Notes: a model not told the origin generated them from the sequence alone. A DNA stretch of 64,000 bases from Streptomyces halstedii (GCA_000720535.1 JOAZ01000017.1:124001-188000); one strand, 5' to 3'. Positions 14,582 to 24,009 are shown, numbered from the stretch's first letter. Numbers and translations are program-made.

Positions 14582-17176
14582 GTGAGCGAGATACCGGGGA
14601 CAGCGGGCGACGTCATGTGGCAGAGCAGCCCGCCTGGCTCGATTTATGACTACATCAGGGTCGCCTCCTTCTCGATCGGGGCCGACGGCCTGATCGAGCA
14701 GTGGAGCCGGCGGGCCGCCGGCCTGTTCGGCCTGGAACCCGACGAGGTGCTGGGCAGAGACCCGGTCGAGGCGTTCATGCCGTCCGAGCTGCGTTCCGAC
14801 GCCCGGCGGCGGGTCCGCGAGATCCTCGACGGCAAGGAGTGGACGGGCCTGGTCCCGTTCCGGATGCCCGGTGAGAACGGGGCGCGCGGCCTCGCCGAGG
14901 TCTACGTCATGCCGAGCGAGACGGGCCGGGGTGAACGCGCCGCGCTCTGCGTCGTCGTGGACGTACGCGCCTTGCGGCAGATCGAGACCGACCTCGCGGC
15001 CTCGCAGGCGATATTCGGCCAATCGCCGTTCGCGTTCGTGCTCTTCGGCACCGACTTCACCGTCGAGCGGGCCAACCAGCGGTTCGCCACGGTCTTCGGC
15101 GGCGAGGCCGAGGACCACCGGGGCCGTACGGTCGACGACTATCTGGCCCGCCCCGAGGCCGACCGGCTCTCGGCCACGCTCAAGCGCGTCCTGGACACCG
15201 GCGACTCCGTCACCGACCTCCAGCTCACCGGCACCACGCCCGGTTCCCTCGGCCGGCGCCACTGGTCCATGAACCTCTACCGGGTGCACAGCGGCTCCGG
15301 CCGGCCCGTCGGTGTCGCCGGGCTCGCCACCGACGTCACCCAACGGCACATCGCCGCCCGCGAGGCGGCCAGCGCCCGGCGGAACCTCGCCCTGCTCAAC
15401 GAGGCCAGCGCGCGCATCGGCAACTCCCTGGACCTGGAGACCACCGCGCGCGAACTGCTCGACGTCGCCGTCCCCGGCTTCTGCGACCTGGCCTCCGTCG
15501 ACCTGTACGAGGGCCTGCTCACCGGTGACGAGGCCGCGCCCGGCAGCTGGGGCCGCCGCCACCAGGAATCCGGCAGCGGGTCGGCCGAGCTGCGGCGCGT
15601 GGCCCACGCCAGTGCCGTGTCCGACGTGCTGCCCGGCATGGTGCCGGGGGACGCCGCCCGGGGCGGGGACATGGGAGGACCCGCGCTCGGGTCCGTACAC
15701 CGCTACCCGTTCCGCTCACCCTGCGCGGTGGCCCTGCGGGAGGGCCGGGTCACGGACGTGCCCGGCGACGAGCCCGGGTTCGTCCACTCCACGCTCGCCG
15801 TGCCGATGGTCGCGCACGACATCGTGGTCGGCCTCGTCCAGTTCTCCCGCACCAAGGGCAGCGAACCCTTCGGCGAGCGGGACCGGGTCCTGGCCACCGA
15901 GCTGGCGGGACGCGCCGCCGTCTGTATCGACAACGCCCGCCTCTACCGCCGTGAGCACGAGCGGGCGCTGATCCTCCAGCGCAGCCTGCTGCCGCCCGGC
16001 GACCCGGAGGCCGCGGGCCTCGACATCGCCTGCCGCTACCTCCCCGGCAACACCGCCACCGAGGTGGGCGGCGACTGGTTCGACGTGATCGAACTCCCCG
16101 GCCACCGCACGGCGCTGGTCGTCGGCGACGTGATGGGCCGCGGACTGCGGGCGGCCGTCGCCATGGGCGAACTGCGCACCGCCGTCCGCACCCTGGCCCT
16201 GCTGGACCTGGAACCCGGCGAGGTGCTCGCCGCCCTGGACGAGGTCGCCCGCGGCCTCGGCACCCCCGGCGGCGGCGACCGCAGCGACGGCTTCGGCGGC
16301 GGCGTCCAGTGGCCGGCCCGCGCCGCGCACAAGTCCCGGGAGGCGGACCTCTCCGAGGTCTATCTGGCGACCTGCGTCTACGCCGTCTACGACCCCGTCA
16401 CCCGGCGCTGCACCTTCGCCAACGCCGGGCACCTCCCGCCCGTCGTGGTCGAGCCCGGCGAACCGGCCCTGCTGCTCGACGTGCCCCCCGGCATGCCGCT
16501 CGGCGTGGGCGGCGAGCCCTTCGAGGAGGTCGAGGTGGAGCTGAAGGAGGGCGCCCTCCTCGCGCTGTACACCGACGGACTCGTGGAGTCCCGCGACCAC
16601 CCGCTCGACGAGGGCCTGGACTCCCTGCGCCGCTCCCTGGCCGAACCGTCACAGCCCCTCGAAGACGTCTGCGACCACCTGTTGAGCACACTCGACACCC
16701 GGCACGGTGAGGACGACATCGCGCTGCTGATGGCCCGTGTCCAGGGGCTGCCCGCGGAGGCGGTGGGCGACTGGGTGCTGCCGCGCAACCCCCGCTCGGT
16801 GGCCCGCGCCCGCGAACTGGCGAGGAGCCGGCTCCTGGAGTGGGGCCTGGGCGATCTGGTGGACACCACGGAACTGCTCGTCAGCGAACTCGTCACCAAC
16901 GCCCTCCGCTACGGCGAGGGGGAGGTCAGGCTCCGGCTGCTGCGCGACCGCACCCTCGTCTGCGAGGTCTGGGACGCGGGTCTGGTCCAGCCCCGGCGGC
17001 GGCGGGCCCGCGACACCGACGAGGGCGGGCGCGGGCTGCAACTGGTCGGACTGCTCAGCGCCGCCTGGGGCTCTCGCCGCACCCCGCGCGGCAAGACGGT
17101 CTGGTTCGAGCTCGCGCTGCCGGACGGCGCGCCGGGCCGCGAACCGTCCGTCGAGGAACTGCTGAGCATGTACTGA
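14582..17176 (+). CDS. PAS-PAS-GAF-PP2C(SpoIIE)-ATPase signalling protein
   Basis: 864 aa, soluble. Domains in order: PAS (about 20-130; VASFSIGADGLIEQWSRRA), PAS (about 138-260; FGQSPFAFVLFGTDFTV), GAF (about 275-455), SpoIIE-type PP2C phosphatase (about 470-715; metal motifs GGDWFDV, VVGDVMGRG and the late DDIALL), and a C-terminal HATPase_c_2 domain (about 725-850; SELVTNALRYGE, DEGGRGLQLV). It senses an unknown signal, probably dephosphorylates an anti-sigma antagonist, and carries its own kinase/anti-sigma domain, so it joins both halves of a partner-switching module. GTG 14582 follows a GGAGGGG site. AGTACTGAATAATACT upstream (about 14521-14536) is a rare AT-rich inverted repeat and possible -10 area. 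Confidence 0.92.
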   Translation: MSEIPGTAGDVMWQSSPPGSIYDYIRVASFSIGADGLIEQWSRRAAGLFGLEPDEVLGRDPVEAFMPSELRSDARRRVREILDGKEWTGLVPFRMPGENGARGLAEVYVMPSETGRGERAALCVVVDVRALRQIETDLAASQAIFGQSPFAFVLFGTDFTVERANQRFATVFGGEAEDHRGRTVDDYLARPEADRLSATLKRVLDTGDSVTDLQLTGTTPGSLGRRHWSMNLYRVHSGSGRPVGVAGLATDVTQRHIAAREAASARRNLALLNEASARIGNSLDLETTARELLDVAVPGFCDLASVDLYEGLLTGDEAAPGSWGRRHQESGSGSAELRRVAHASAVSDVLPGMVPGDAARGGDMGGPALGSVHRYPFRSPCAVALREGRVTDVPGDEPGFVHSTLAVPMVAHDIVVGLVQFSRTKGSEPFGERDRVLATELAGRAAVCIDNARLYRREHERALILQRSLLPPGDPEAAGLDIACRYLPGNTATEVGGDWFDVIELPGHRTALVVGDVMGRGLRAAVAMGELRTAVRTLALLDLEPGEVLAALDEVARGLGTPGGGDRSDGFGGGVQWPARAAHKSREADLSEVYLATCVYAVYDPVTRRCTFANAGHLPPVVVEPGEPALLLDVPPGMPLGVGGEPFEEVEVELKEGALLALYTDGLVESRDHPLDEGLDSLRRSLAEPSQPLEDVCDHLLSTLDTRHGEDDIALLMARVQGLPAEAVGDWVLPRNPRSVARARELARSRLLEWGLGDLVDTTELLVSELVTNALRYGEGEVRLRLLRDRTLVCEVWDAGLVQPRRRRARDTDEGGRGLQLVGLLSAAWGSRRTPRGKTVWFELALPDGAPGREPSVEELLSMY

Positions 17177-17219
17177 TGAGCCCTCGGAAGCACGCCCGCC
17201 CCGTACCCAGGAGCCGTTG

Positions 17220-17576
17220 ATGGCCGTTCGCCGTGTCGTACCCAACTTCCGTACCCAGGCTCCGCCGGAGAACCGGGAGTTCTACGGCCTGCTGGGCTTC
17301 GACCCGGTCATGGACCTGGGGTGGATCTCGACCGTCGCCTCCCCGGCCGAGCCGACCGCGCAGATCAGCTTCGTCACCGAGGACGCCACCGCGCCCGTCC
17401 ACGCCGACCTGAGCGTCGAGGTGGACGACGTCGACGCGGTCCACGCGGCCGTGCGGGACAGCGGGGCGGAGATCGTGCACTCCCTGCGGGACGAGGAGTG
17501 GGGGGTGCGGAGGTTCTTCGTACGCGACCCCGAGGGCCGGGTCGTCAACGTGCTGACCCACCTGACCCAGCACTGA
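17220..17576 (+). CDS. VOC/glyoxalase-superfamily protein
   Basis: 118 aa with paired beta-alpha-beta-beta-beta modules of the vicinal-oxygen-chelate fold: EFYGLLGFDPVMDL in the first half, and the second half ends FFVRDPEGRVVNVLTHL. The usual metal His/Glu ligands are not fully evident, so it may be a binding protein rather than an enzyme. AGGAG lies 7 nt before ATG 17220. It follows the PP2C gene by 43 bp on the same strand and may be co-transcribed. Substrate unknown. Confidence 0.85.
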   Translation: MAVRRVVPNFRTQAPPENREFYGLLGFDPVMDLGWISTVASPAEPTAQISFVTEDATAPVHADLSVEVDDVDAVHAAVRDSGAEIVHSLRDEEWGVRRFFVRDPEGRVVNVLTHLTQH

Positions 17577-17700
17577 CGCGCTGTCGGTCGGCTCCTCGGT
17601 GGCGGAGGGCCCGGACGCACCGGTCCGAGGGCGCCGAGCCCGCCGAGGACGCGGCGGCACCCCCGGACCGGTGGCTCCGGCCCCGCCGCCCGGCCGGTCC

Positions 17701-19368
17701 TCAGACCCCGCCGCCCCGCCGCCCACGGGTCGCGCCGCCGCCGAAGCTGCCCGGCCCACCGGGAAACCCTCCCGTGCCGAGGCCCCCGCCCAGCTCACCG
17801 CCGTGGCCGTCCGCCCCCTCGCCGAAGACACCGCCCAGGACGATGCCGCCCAGCACGGCTCCGCCCACTCCGCCCCCGATCCCCGGATCGCCCGGCCCCC
17901 GCCGTTCCTGGTACGCGCGCACGTCCCGCTCCGCCAGGTCCAGCGCCCGCACCGCCAGCGCCTCCGCCCGCCGGGCCTCGGGCAGCGCCCCCCGGGGGTC
18001 GTCCGCCGCCGAGAGCTCCCGGGCCCGCTCCCAGTGGCGCCCCGCCTCCGCCAGCCGCGTACGGGCCTGGTCGCCGACCGCACCCCGGTGCGTGCCCACG
18101 AAGTCCGTGGCGGCGCCGAGCGCCGAGCGCGCGGTGAGCGACGACTGTTCCAGGAGCGCCCGCGTCCGCCCGTTGCCGCGCTCGGGCCCCCGTATCCCCG
18201 CGAGCACCCCGTCCAGCGCGGCACCCGCCTCCACCACCTCGTGGAGCGCGTCCATCGGGTCGTACGGGCCGGACACCGTGCCCGCGCGGACCTCCCCGAG
18301 CACCTCCTCGGCCCGCGCGACCCCGCCCGGTACGTCGTCCGCGGACCCCTTCAGCAGCGCTCCGGCGTCGGTCAGATCCGTCTCCGCCCCGGTGAGCGCG
18401 TCCGGCAGCCTCTCCGCCGCCTCGGCCAGTTCGGCGGCCCGCCGCTCCACCCCGTCCACCAGGACGCGCGCCTGCGTGACGGCCCCTTCAGCGGCCCGCA
18501 GGCGCACCGCGGCCTCGGGGTGGCGGCCGGCGTCCACCGCCTGCCGCGCCTGGTTGAGGCTCGACGTCGCGAAGACCAGCCGGTCCTGGGCCTCCCCGAT
18601 GCTCCCGGCCACGGGCGCGTACGCCGAGGGGGCGTACCGCTCGCGCATGGCGTCGAGGGCCGCCTCCGCCGCCGGCACCTGGTCGAGGAGTGCACGGAAC
18701 GCGGACTCGGCCCCGGCCACCGCCTCGGGCGCTTCTCGTTCCAGGGCGCGCAGCCGGTCGAAGTCACCGGAGACGGCGTCCAGGCGCGCGTTCGCGTCGG
18801 CGCAGCGGCGGATGATCCCGTCCAGCACACGGCGGCCCTCCGCCTCGTCCTCCGGGAGGGCGTCGTCCAGCCGCTGACGCGACCGGAAGGCCGTGGCCAG
18901 CTCGGCCCTGGCGTACGCGACCGCCTCGGTGAAGGGGGCGGCCGCCGCCTCCCCGTGCCGGGCGACAGCGAAGCCCAGCTCCTCCTCGCTGGTACGGACG
19001 GCGTCGTCGGTGTCCACGAGGTCCGCCCGGGACCGGGCGTCGAGTGCGGGCGACAAACCCGGCTCGGCAGCTCCGGGGTGGGGGCCGCCCCACACGGTCA
19101 CCGCCGGGGTGGTCCGGGTCGCGGTGCGCCACCTGCGGCGGGCCCACGTGAACGCGGCCACCGCGAGGACGACGGCGGCCACGGCCAGCGGTACGGCCAG
19201 ATTGTCGGTGCCACCGCTGACGGAACCGTCGGCCGGCCCCGGATCCTCCGCCCGCGCACCGTACGCCGTGGACAGGGCGAGCCCGTACCACGCCACGGGC
19301 CCGGCCAGGAGGAACCTGCCGGGCGTCGAGGGCCGACAGGACCGGTCACGGCTCGCGGGCGCTGTCAC
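17701..19368 (-). CDS. TPM-family-like membrane protein lacking the TPM domain
   Basis: 555 aa. A signal-like hydrophobic segment (about 18-40) ends at ARAEDPG. After only about 16 residues a second hydrophobic helix (about 57-75) ends at WARRRW, followed by a long cytoplasmic alpha-helical region rich in Ala/Glu/Arg (about 90-490) and a Gly-rich tail ending GGGATRGRRGGGV. From memory, Streptomyces TPM-domain proteins have the same helical region (LVDTDDAVRTSEEELGFA...) and Gly-rich tail, but place an approximately 120-residue extracytoplasmic TPM domain between signal peptide and second helix. Here only a short linker remains. The frame is otherwise intact, so a precise domain loss is inferred. 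The topology leaves almost nothing outside the cell. Confidence 0.75.
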   Translation of the reverse strand: MTAPASRDRSCRPSTPGRFLLAGPVAWYGLALSTAYGARAEDPGPADGSVSGGTDNLAVPLAVAAVVLAVAAFTWARRRWRTATRTTPAVTVWGGPHPGAAEPGLSPALDARSRADLVDTDDAVRTSEEELGFAVARHGEAAAAPFTEAVAYARAELATAFRSRQRLDDALPEDEAEGRRVLDGIIRRCADANARLDAVSGDFDRLRALEREAPEAVAGAESAFRALLDQVPAAEAALDAMRERYAPSAYAPVAGSIGEAQDRLVFATSSLNQARQAVDAGRHPEAAVRLRAAEGAVTQARVLVDGVERRAAELAEAAERLPDALTGAETDLTDAGALLKGSADDVPGGVARAEEVLGEVRAGTVSGPYDPMDALHEVVEAGAALDGVLAGIRGPERGNGRTRALLEQSSLTARSALGAATDFVGTHRGAVGDQARTRLAEAGRHWERARELSAADDPRGALPEARRAEALAVRALDLAERDVRAYQERRGPGDPGIGGGVGGAVLGGIVLGGVFGEGADGHGGELGGGLGTGGFPGGPGSFGGGATRGRRGGGV

Positions 19369-19501
19369 ATGGGGGAGGGTATGTCCGCCCCGCCCGGTGC
19401 GCGACCGCGCGGGCCGAATCCGTCGCGCGGGACGACCGGGCGGGGTGGGCCCGGTGTGCGGGCGCGCGGGTGGGGCGGGGCACGAATCGGTCCGGACACG
19501 C

Positions 19502-19544
19502 GTACGGGAGCCGCCGCCCCGTCAGGTGGCGGCGGCTCCCGTAC
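19502..19544 (-). terminator. Hairpin downstream of the GH1 gene
   Basis: A perfect 17-bp stem (19502-19518 with 19528-19544) with a 9-nt loop lies 42 bp after the beta-glucosidase stop on the minus strand. No U-run follows, as is common in Streptomyces terminators. Confidence 0.75.
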
Positions 19545-19585
19545 CGGAGGGAGCGGTCAGGTGCTCCCGGTCCTCGGGGCCCGGC

Positions 19586-20788
19586 TCAGCCGGACGTGCG
19601 GGGCAGCTCGCGGGAGCGGCCCAGGGAGCCCAGCCAGAGCGCGGACGGCCGGGCGGTCCGCTCGAACGTCTCCCGGTCCACGGCGATCAGGCCGAAGGTC
19701 GGGGCGAACGAGCCCCACTCGTAGTTGTCCAGGGCGCTCCACGCCAGGTAGCCCTGGACGTTCAGGCCGTCCTGGACCGCGGCGGCGACCTCGTCGAGCG
19801 CGCCGGTGTAGTAGTCGATACGGCGGGTGTCGTCGGCGGTGGCGATGCCGTTCTCCGTGACGATCAGCGGCATGTCCGGGCCGATGACCTCGGCGGTGTG
19901 GCGCAGCGCGTGGCCGACCGCCGCCGGGTAGTACTCCCACTGCGTCAGGGTGCGCTCGACGCCCTCGGCCGCCGGGACCGGGCCGTCGGGGCCGATCTCG
20001 GTGCGGGTGTAGGACTGCACGCCGATCCAGTCGTCGCCCCGGGCGGCCTCGATGAAGACGTCCTCGCGCGGCTGCCGGTAGGCGGCGGTGACGGCCTCGG
20101 CGCCGGGGCGTGCCTGGTAGACCTGGTTGGCGACGGTCCAGCCGACCTGGATACCGGCGTCCAGGGCCCGGATCTCCCTGACGGCCGCGTGGTGGGCGGC
20201 GATGACCGCCTGGGTGGTCTCGTCGTCCGGGGTGGGCAGCCCGGCGGGCGGGAAGCCGATGTCGCCGCGCTTGGCCTGGCCGGCCATGACCGCGATCATG
20301 TTCGGCTCGTTGATCGTGCAGACGTGGCTGACGCCCTCGGAGATCACGGGCGCGCAGGCCGCCACGTACCGGGCGAACAGCTCGGTGGCGCCCTCGGCCG
20401 TCCAGCCGCCGCGCTCCTCGAACCACTGCGGCACCGTGAAGTGGTGCAGGGTGACCATGGGGCGCAGGCCGCGGGCGATCGCGCCCTCGACCATCCGGCG
20501 GTAGTGCGCCAGCTCCGCCCGGGAGAAACGGCCCTCGACCGGCTCGACGCGCGCCCACTCGACGGAGAAGCGGTAGTCGGTGAAGCCGAGCCCGGCCAGC
20601 AGGTCCATGTCCTCGCGCCAGCGGTGGTAGCTGTCGCAGGCGTCGAGGCTGGGCTCCTGGATGTGGGTGCCGGCCGTGTGCTCCTTCACCCACCAGTCGG
20701 AGTCGGTGTTGTTGCCCTCGATCTGGTGGGCGGCCGTGGAGGCCCCCCACAGGAAACCGTCGGGGAACGGGACCGGGGTGTGCGTCAT
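19586..20788 (-). CDS. GH1 beta-glucosidase
   Basis: 400 aa, single TIM-barrel GH1 enzyme without signal peptide, so cytosolic. The acid/base Glu161 lies in TINEPN and the nucleophile Glu312 in VTENG; the N-terminal GFLWGASTAAHQIEG glycone-site motif is complete. It is slightly shorter than most GH1 enzymes (about 440-480 aa), with short loops. It probably splits imported beta-glucosides such as cello-oligosaccharides. It lies 84 bp after the permease at 20873 and probably ends the operon SBP-permease-permease-GH1, with a strong hairpin beyond it. Confidence 0.93.
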   Translation of the reverse strand: MTHTPVPFPDGFLWGASTAAHQIEGNNTDSDWWVKEHTAGTHIQEPSLDACDSYHRWREDMDLLAGLGFTDYRFSVEWARVEPVEGRFSRAELAHYRRMVEGAIARGLRPMVTLHHFTVPQWFEERGGWTAEGATELFARYVAACAPVISEGVSHVCTINEPNMIAVMAGQAKRGDIGFPPAGLPTPDDETTQAVIAAHHAAVREIRALDAGIQVGWTVANQVYQARPGAEAVTAAYRQPREDVFIEAARGDDWIGVQSYTRTEIGPDGPVPAAEGVERTLTQWEYYPAAVGHALRHTAEVIGPDMPLIVTENGIATADDTRRIDYYTGALDEVAAAVQDGLNVQGYLAWSALDNYEWGSFAPTFGLIAVDRETFERTARPSALWLGSLGRSRELPRTSG

Positions 20789-20872
20789 CGCGGAATGTCT
20801 CTCTTGTGCGGGGGTGGGGTGCGGCCGCGGGTGGGGTGCGGCCCGTGCGGGTGCGAAGGGCGGCGGGGCGGG

Positions 20873-21739
20873 CTACTTCATGCCCGCCGTGGCGATGCCC
20901 TGGGTGAAGTGCCGTTGCAGGGCGATGAAGAGGACCAGCACCGGCAGGACGACCAGGAAGGCTCCGGCCATCAGCATGCCGTTGGAGCCGCCCGCCTTGT
21001 TCGGGTCGGTGGCGAAGGTCGCCAGGGCGACCGGCAGCGTGTACTTGTCCGGGTCGTTGGTCGCGATGAGCGGCCAGACGAAGTTGTTCCACGAACCGAG
21101 GAAGGTGAAGATCGACAGCGTCGCGAGCGCGGGCTTCACCAGCGGCATGACGATGCGCCAGAAGATGTACCACTCGCCGGCGCCGTCCATCCGGGCCGCT
21201 TCCAGCAGCTCGTCGGGGATGGACTGCATGAACTGCCGCATCAGGAAGACACCGAAGGCCCCGGCGGCGAAGGGCAGCACCAGACCGGCGTACGAGTCGA
21301 TCAGGTGGAGCTTGCTCATCAGGACGAACAGCGGCAGCAGCATCAGGTTCCCGGGCACCATCAGGGCGCCCAGGACCAGCCCGAAGATCTTGTCGCGGCC
21401 GACGAACCTCAGCTTGGCCAGCGCGTAGCCGAGCATGGAGCAGAACACCAGGTTCGAGACGGTGACCAGCACCGCGACGATCACGGAGTTCATGAAGTGG
21501 AGCGGCAGGTCCAGCTTGCCCAGCAGGTCCCGGAAGTTGTCCAGGGTCCATTCGGTGGGGAGCCACACCGGTGGACTGGCCGCGAGGTCGCTCGGCGTCT
21601 TGAAGGACGACAGGGCCATCCAGAGGAAGGGCGCCGACATGATCAGCAGGCCCAGTGAGAGCAGGACGTAGACCAGGGGGCGCTTCAGGTCACGGGACTT
21701 CGCCGGCGCTTCGGCACCGGGTGCTCGGCCGACGGTCAT
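20873..21739 (-). CDS. Carbohydrate ABC transporter permease, MalG type
   Basis: 288 aa, six membrane helices. The EAA loop ELLEAARMDGAGEWYIFWRIVMPLVKPAL and the C-terminal RHFTQGIATAGMK are signatures of sugar-importer permeases of the MalG/LacG class. The frame continues upstream to 22591, but ATG 21739 begins the homologous part and overlaps the upstream stop by 4 bp. It pairs with the permease at 21736-22704. Confidence 0.93.
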   Translation of the reverse strand: MTVGRAPGAEAPAKSRDLKRPLVYVLLSLGLLIMSAPFLWMALSSFKTPSDLAASPPVWLPTEWTLDNFRDLLGKLDLPLHFMNSVIVAVLVTVSNLVFCSMLGYALAKLRFVGRDKIFGLVLGALMVPGNLMLLPLFVLMSKLHLIDSYAGLVLPFAAGAFGVFLMRQFMQSIPDELLEAARMDGAGEWYIFWRIVMPLVKPALATLSIFTFLGSWNNFVWPLIATNDPDKYTLPVALATFATDPNKAGGSNGMLMAGAFLVVLPVLVLFIALQRHFTQGIATAGMK

Positions 21740-22704
21740 TTCGTGTTGTCCTTCAGCAGTCGGAGCTGGAGCACCGTGATGCCCATGATCACCACGAAGA
21801 GGACATAGGCCATGGCGCTCGCGTAGCCCATGTGGAAGAAGTTGAAGCCCTCGCGGTACATGTTCAGCGAGACGGTCAGGGTGGAGTCCGAGGGGCCGCC
21901 CTGGGTCATCACGAACGGTTCCTCGAACACGTTGAGGTAGCCGATGGTGGTGATGACGGTGGCGTAGAGCAGGGTCGGCCGCAGCAGCGGGACGGTGATC
22001 CCCCGGAACTCCTGCCATAGGCCGGCACCGTCGAGCCGCGCGGCCTCCCGGACCTCGGTCGGGACGGCCTGGAGGCCGGCGATGAAGAGCACCATGACCG
22101 TGCCGACGTTGCGCCACACCGCCATCGCGATCATCGAGGGCATGGCCAGCGCCTCCGAACCGAGGAAGTCCGGTGCGGTCAGCCCCACTTCGGAGAGGAG
22201 GCCCGCGACGAGCCCGTCGCTCGGGTCGAGTACGAAGCGCCACACCACGGCGACGGCCACGATGGTGGTGACCACCGGGGCGTAGAAACCGACCCGGAAG
22301 AAGGTCCTGGCCCGGTCGATGCCGTTGTTCAGCAGGACGGCGACGACCAGCCCGAGGGCGATGGTCAGCGGGACGCCGACCACGACGAAGTACGCGGTGT
22401 TGAAGAGCGACTTCAGGAACTTCTCGTCGCCGAACAGCTGGACGTAGTTGTCGAAGCCGATGAAGTGCGCTTCCCAGGGGCGCGTGACGTTGCGCAGCCC
22501 GAAGTCCGTGAAGCTCATCAGCAGCGTGGCGAGGATCGGGAAGGCCATGAAGACGGTGAACAGGACGAGGAAGGGGGTGGAGAACAGCCATCCCGCCGCG
22601 TTCTGTACGCCCAGCTTCCCGCGGCGCGGCCGGCTCCGGGAGGGCCCGGGGCCGCCCCGCGTCGTGGCCGGCCGCGCCGGTGGCCGAGAGGTCGTGGTGC
22701 TCAT
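21736..22704 (-). CDS. Carbohydrate ABC transporter permease, MalF type
   Basis: 322 aa. An Arg/Pro-rich cytosolic N-terminus (about 35 residues) is followed by six membrane helices, with the EAA loop VREAARLDGAGLWQEFRGITVPLLRPTL. ATG 22704 is 5 bp after the binding-protein stop; the open frame to 24012 is a shadow of that gene. It forms a heterodimer with the MalG-type partner. No ATPase gene is present in the cluster; Streptomyces importers of this class usually share the MsiK ATPase encoded elsewhere. Confidence 0.93.
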   Translation of the reverse strand: MSTTTSRPPARPATTRGGPGPSRSRPRRGKLGVQNAAGWLFSTPFLVLFTVFMAFPILATLLMSFTDFGLRNVTRPWEAHFIGFDNYVQLFGDEKFLKSLFNTAYFVVVGVPLTIALGLVVAVLLNNGIDRARTFFRVGFYAPVVTTIVAVAVVWRFVLDPSDGLVAGLLSEVGLTAPDFLGSEALAMPSMIAMAVWRNVGTVMVLFIAGLQAVPTEVREAARLDGAGLWQEFRGITVPLLRPTLLYATVITTIGYLNVFEEPFVMTQGGPSDSTLTVSLNMYREGFNFFHMGYASAMAYVLFVVIMGITVLQLRLLKDNTK

Positions 22705-22709
22705 GGCTC

Positions 22710-23954
22710 CTACTTCACGAGGCCTTCGATCTCGGACTGCGCGGTCTTCAGCGCGTCCTGGGCGGAGGCCTTGCCCTGTGTCACCTTCGCTATGGCCTGG
22801 TCGACCTTGTCGGTGATCTCGGTCCACTTGGCCAGGGACGGCGAGGACTTGGCGGTGTCCATCTGCTGCCTGAACACCTGGAGGTCCGCGTCGTCGGCGA
22901 GCTTGCCGGAGTCCCAGGCCGCGGTGTTCGCGGGGAGGTCCTTGGTGCGCTCGTACCAGTCGGCCTGGCCCTCGGTGCCGGTGAGGTAGCTGATGAACTC
23001 CGTCGCGGCGGCCTTGTGCTCGCTGTCCTTGGAGACCACCAGGGAGGAGCCGCCCGCCATGGAGGCGGAGGTCTTGCCGGCGGGGACCGGGGCGACGGCC
23101 CACTTGCCCTTGATCTGCGGCTGGCCCTCGTTCAGCAGGGTGACGTGCCAGGGGCCGCCGAAGAACATCGGGACCCGGCCGTTGCCGAAGTCCTTGACGA
23201 CGTCGTAACCGGGCGGCACGGACTTGTTGGCGAGGCCCTTGTCGAAGTACGAGCCGTACTCCTCCAGCGCCCGGACGGCCTCGGGGCTGTCGATGACCGC
23301 CTCGCCCTTGTCGTCGACGATCGCGCCGCCGGCCGAGTAGAGGAAGGAGTAGAAGTTCTGCACCGTGTCCAGGCCGCTGGGCTGGATCGACAGACCCCAC
23401 TTGGTGCCCGCCTTCTTCTGGTACGCGGTGGCCAGCTCCCGCATCTCCTTCCAGTCGGCGGGTGCCTTGTCGACGCCCGCCTTCTCCGCGAGGTCGGTGC
23501 GGTAGTAGAGGACCCGGGTGTCGACGTACCACGGCACGCCGTACGCGGTGCCGTCCACCTCGCCCTGCTTCCAGCCGGCCGGGAAGAAGTCCTTCTCGTC
23601 GAACCGCCCGGTGTCGACCGGCTCCAGGACGCCGAGCTCGGCGAACTCGCCCATGTAGCTCCCGCCCATCTGCGCCACGTCCGGCAGGGTGCCGGCCGCC
23701 GCGGCGGAGACCAGCTTCTGGTGCGCGACGTCCCAGCCGACCGGGGTCACCTTCACGGTGATGTGGGGGTGGTCCTTCTCGTACTCCTTCGCCACATCCG
23801 CGAGCTTCTCGCCCTCGGCCCCCATGGCCCAGACGGTGAGCGTCTGCTTCGCGTCCGCGGCGACGTCGTCGCCCCCGGAGCCGCCACAGGCCGAGAGGCC
23901 GAGGGCGAGCGCGACCGCGACGGCGGAAGAGACGGTTCTGGCGGTGCGGGACAT
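22710..23954 (-). CDS. Sugar-binding lipoprotein (ABC importer)
   Basis: 414 aa, family 1 extracellular solute-binding protein. A lipoprotein signal with lipobox LSAC (Cys about 24) is followed by a Gly/Asp linker and the two-lobed binding fold. It captures the oligosaccharide for the permeases encoded downstream. ATG 23954 is preceded by AAGGAGGAG with 6 nt spacing; a longer reading from 24005 would start inside the operator. The promoter region holds a composite LacI-type operator at 23981-24009, so the operon is probably repressed by the LacI protein at 25383. The ligand is probably a beta-linked oligosaccharide, inferred from the GH1 partner. Confidence 0.92.
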   Translation of the reverse strand: MSRTARTVSSAVAVALALGLSACGGSGGDDVAADAKQTLTVWAMGAEGEKLADVAKEYEKDHPHITVKVTPVGWDVAHQKLVSAAAAGTLPDVAQMGGSYMGEFAELGVLEPVDTGRFDEKDFFPAGWKQGEVDGTAYGVPWYVDTRVLYYRTDLAEKAGVDKAPADWKEMRELATAYQKKAGTKWGLSIQPSGLDTVQNFYSFLYSAGGAIVDDKGEAVIDSPEAVRALEEYGSYFDKGLANKSVPPGYDVVKDFGNGRVPMFFGGPWHVTLLNEGQPQIKGKWAVAPVPAGKTSASMAGGSSLVVSKDSEHKAAATEFISYLTGTEGQADWYERTKDLPANTAAWDSGKLADDADLQVFRQQMDTAKSSPSLAKWTEITDKVDQAIAKVTQGKASAQDALKTAQSEIEGLVK

Positions 23955-23980
23955 GGAGGGCTCCTCCTTGAGCAATCCGG

Positions 23981-24009
23981 ATGTATGCGCTGTCTGTAAG
24001 CGCATACAT
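23981..24009. promoter_or_regulatory. Composite LacI-type operator before the sugar-uptake operon
   Basis: ATGTATGCGCT (23981-23991) and AGCGCATACAT (23999-24009) form a perfect 11-bp inverted repeat with 7-nt spacer. The right part also holds its own 14-bp dyad TGTAAGCGCATACA (23995-24008), which matches TGAAAGCGCATTCA in front of the LacI gene (26502-26515) at 12 of 14 positions. It lies 27-55 bp before the binding-protein start. Confidence 0.85.
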
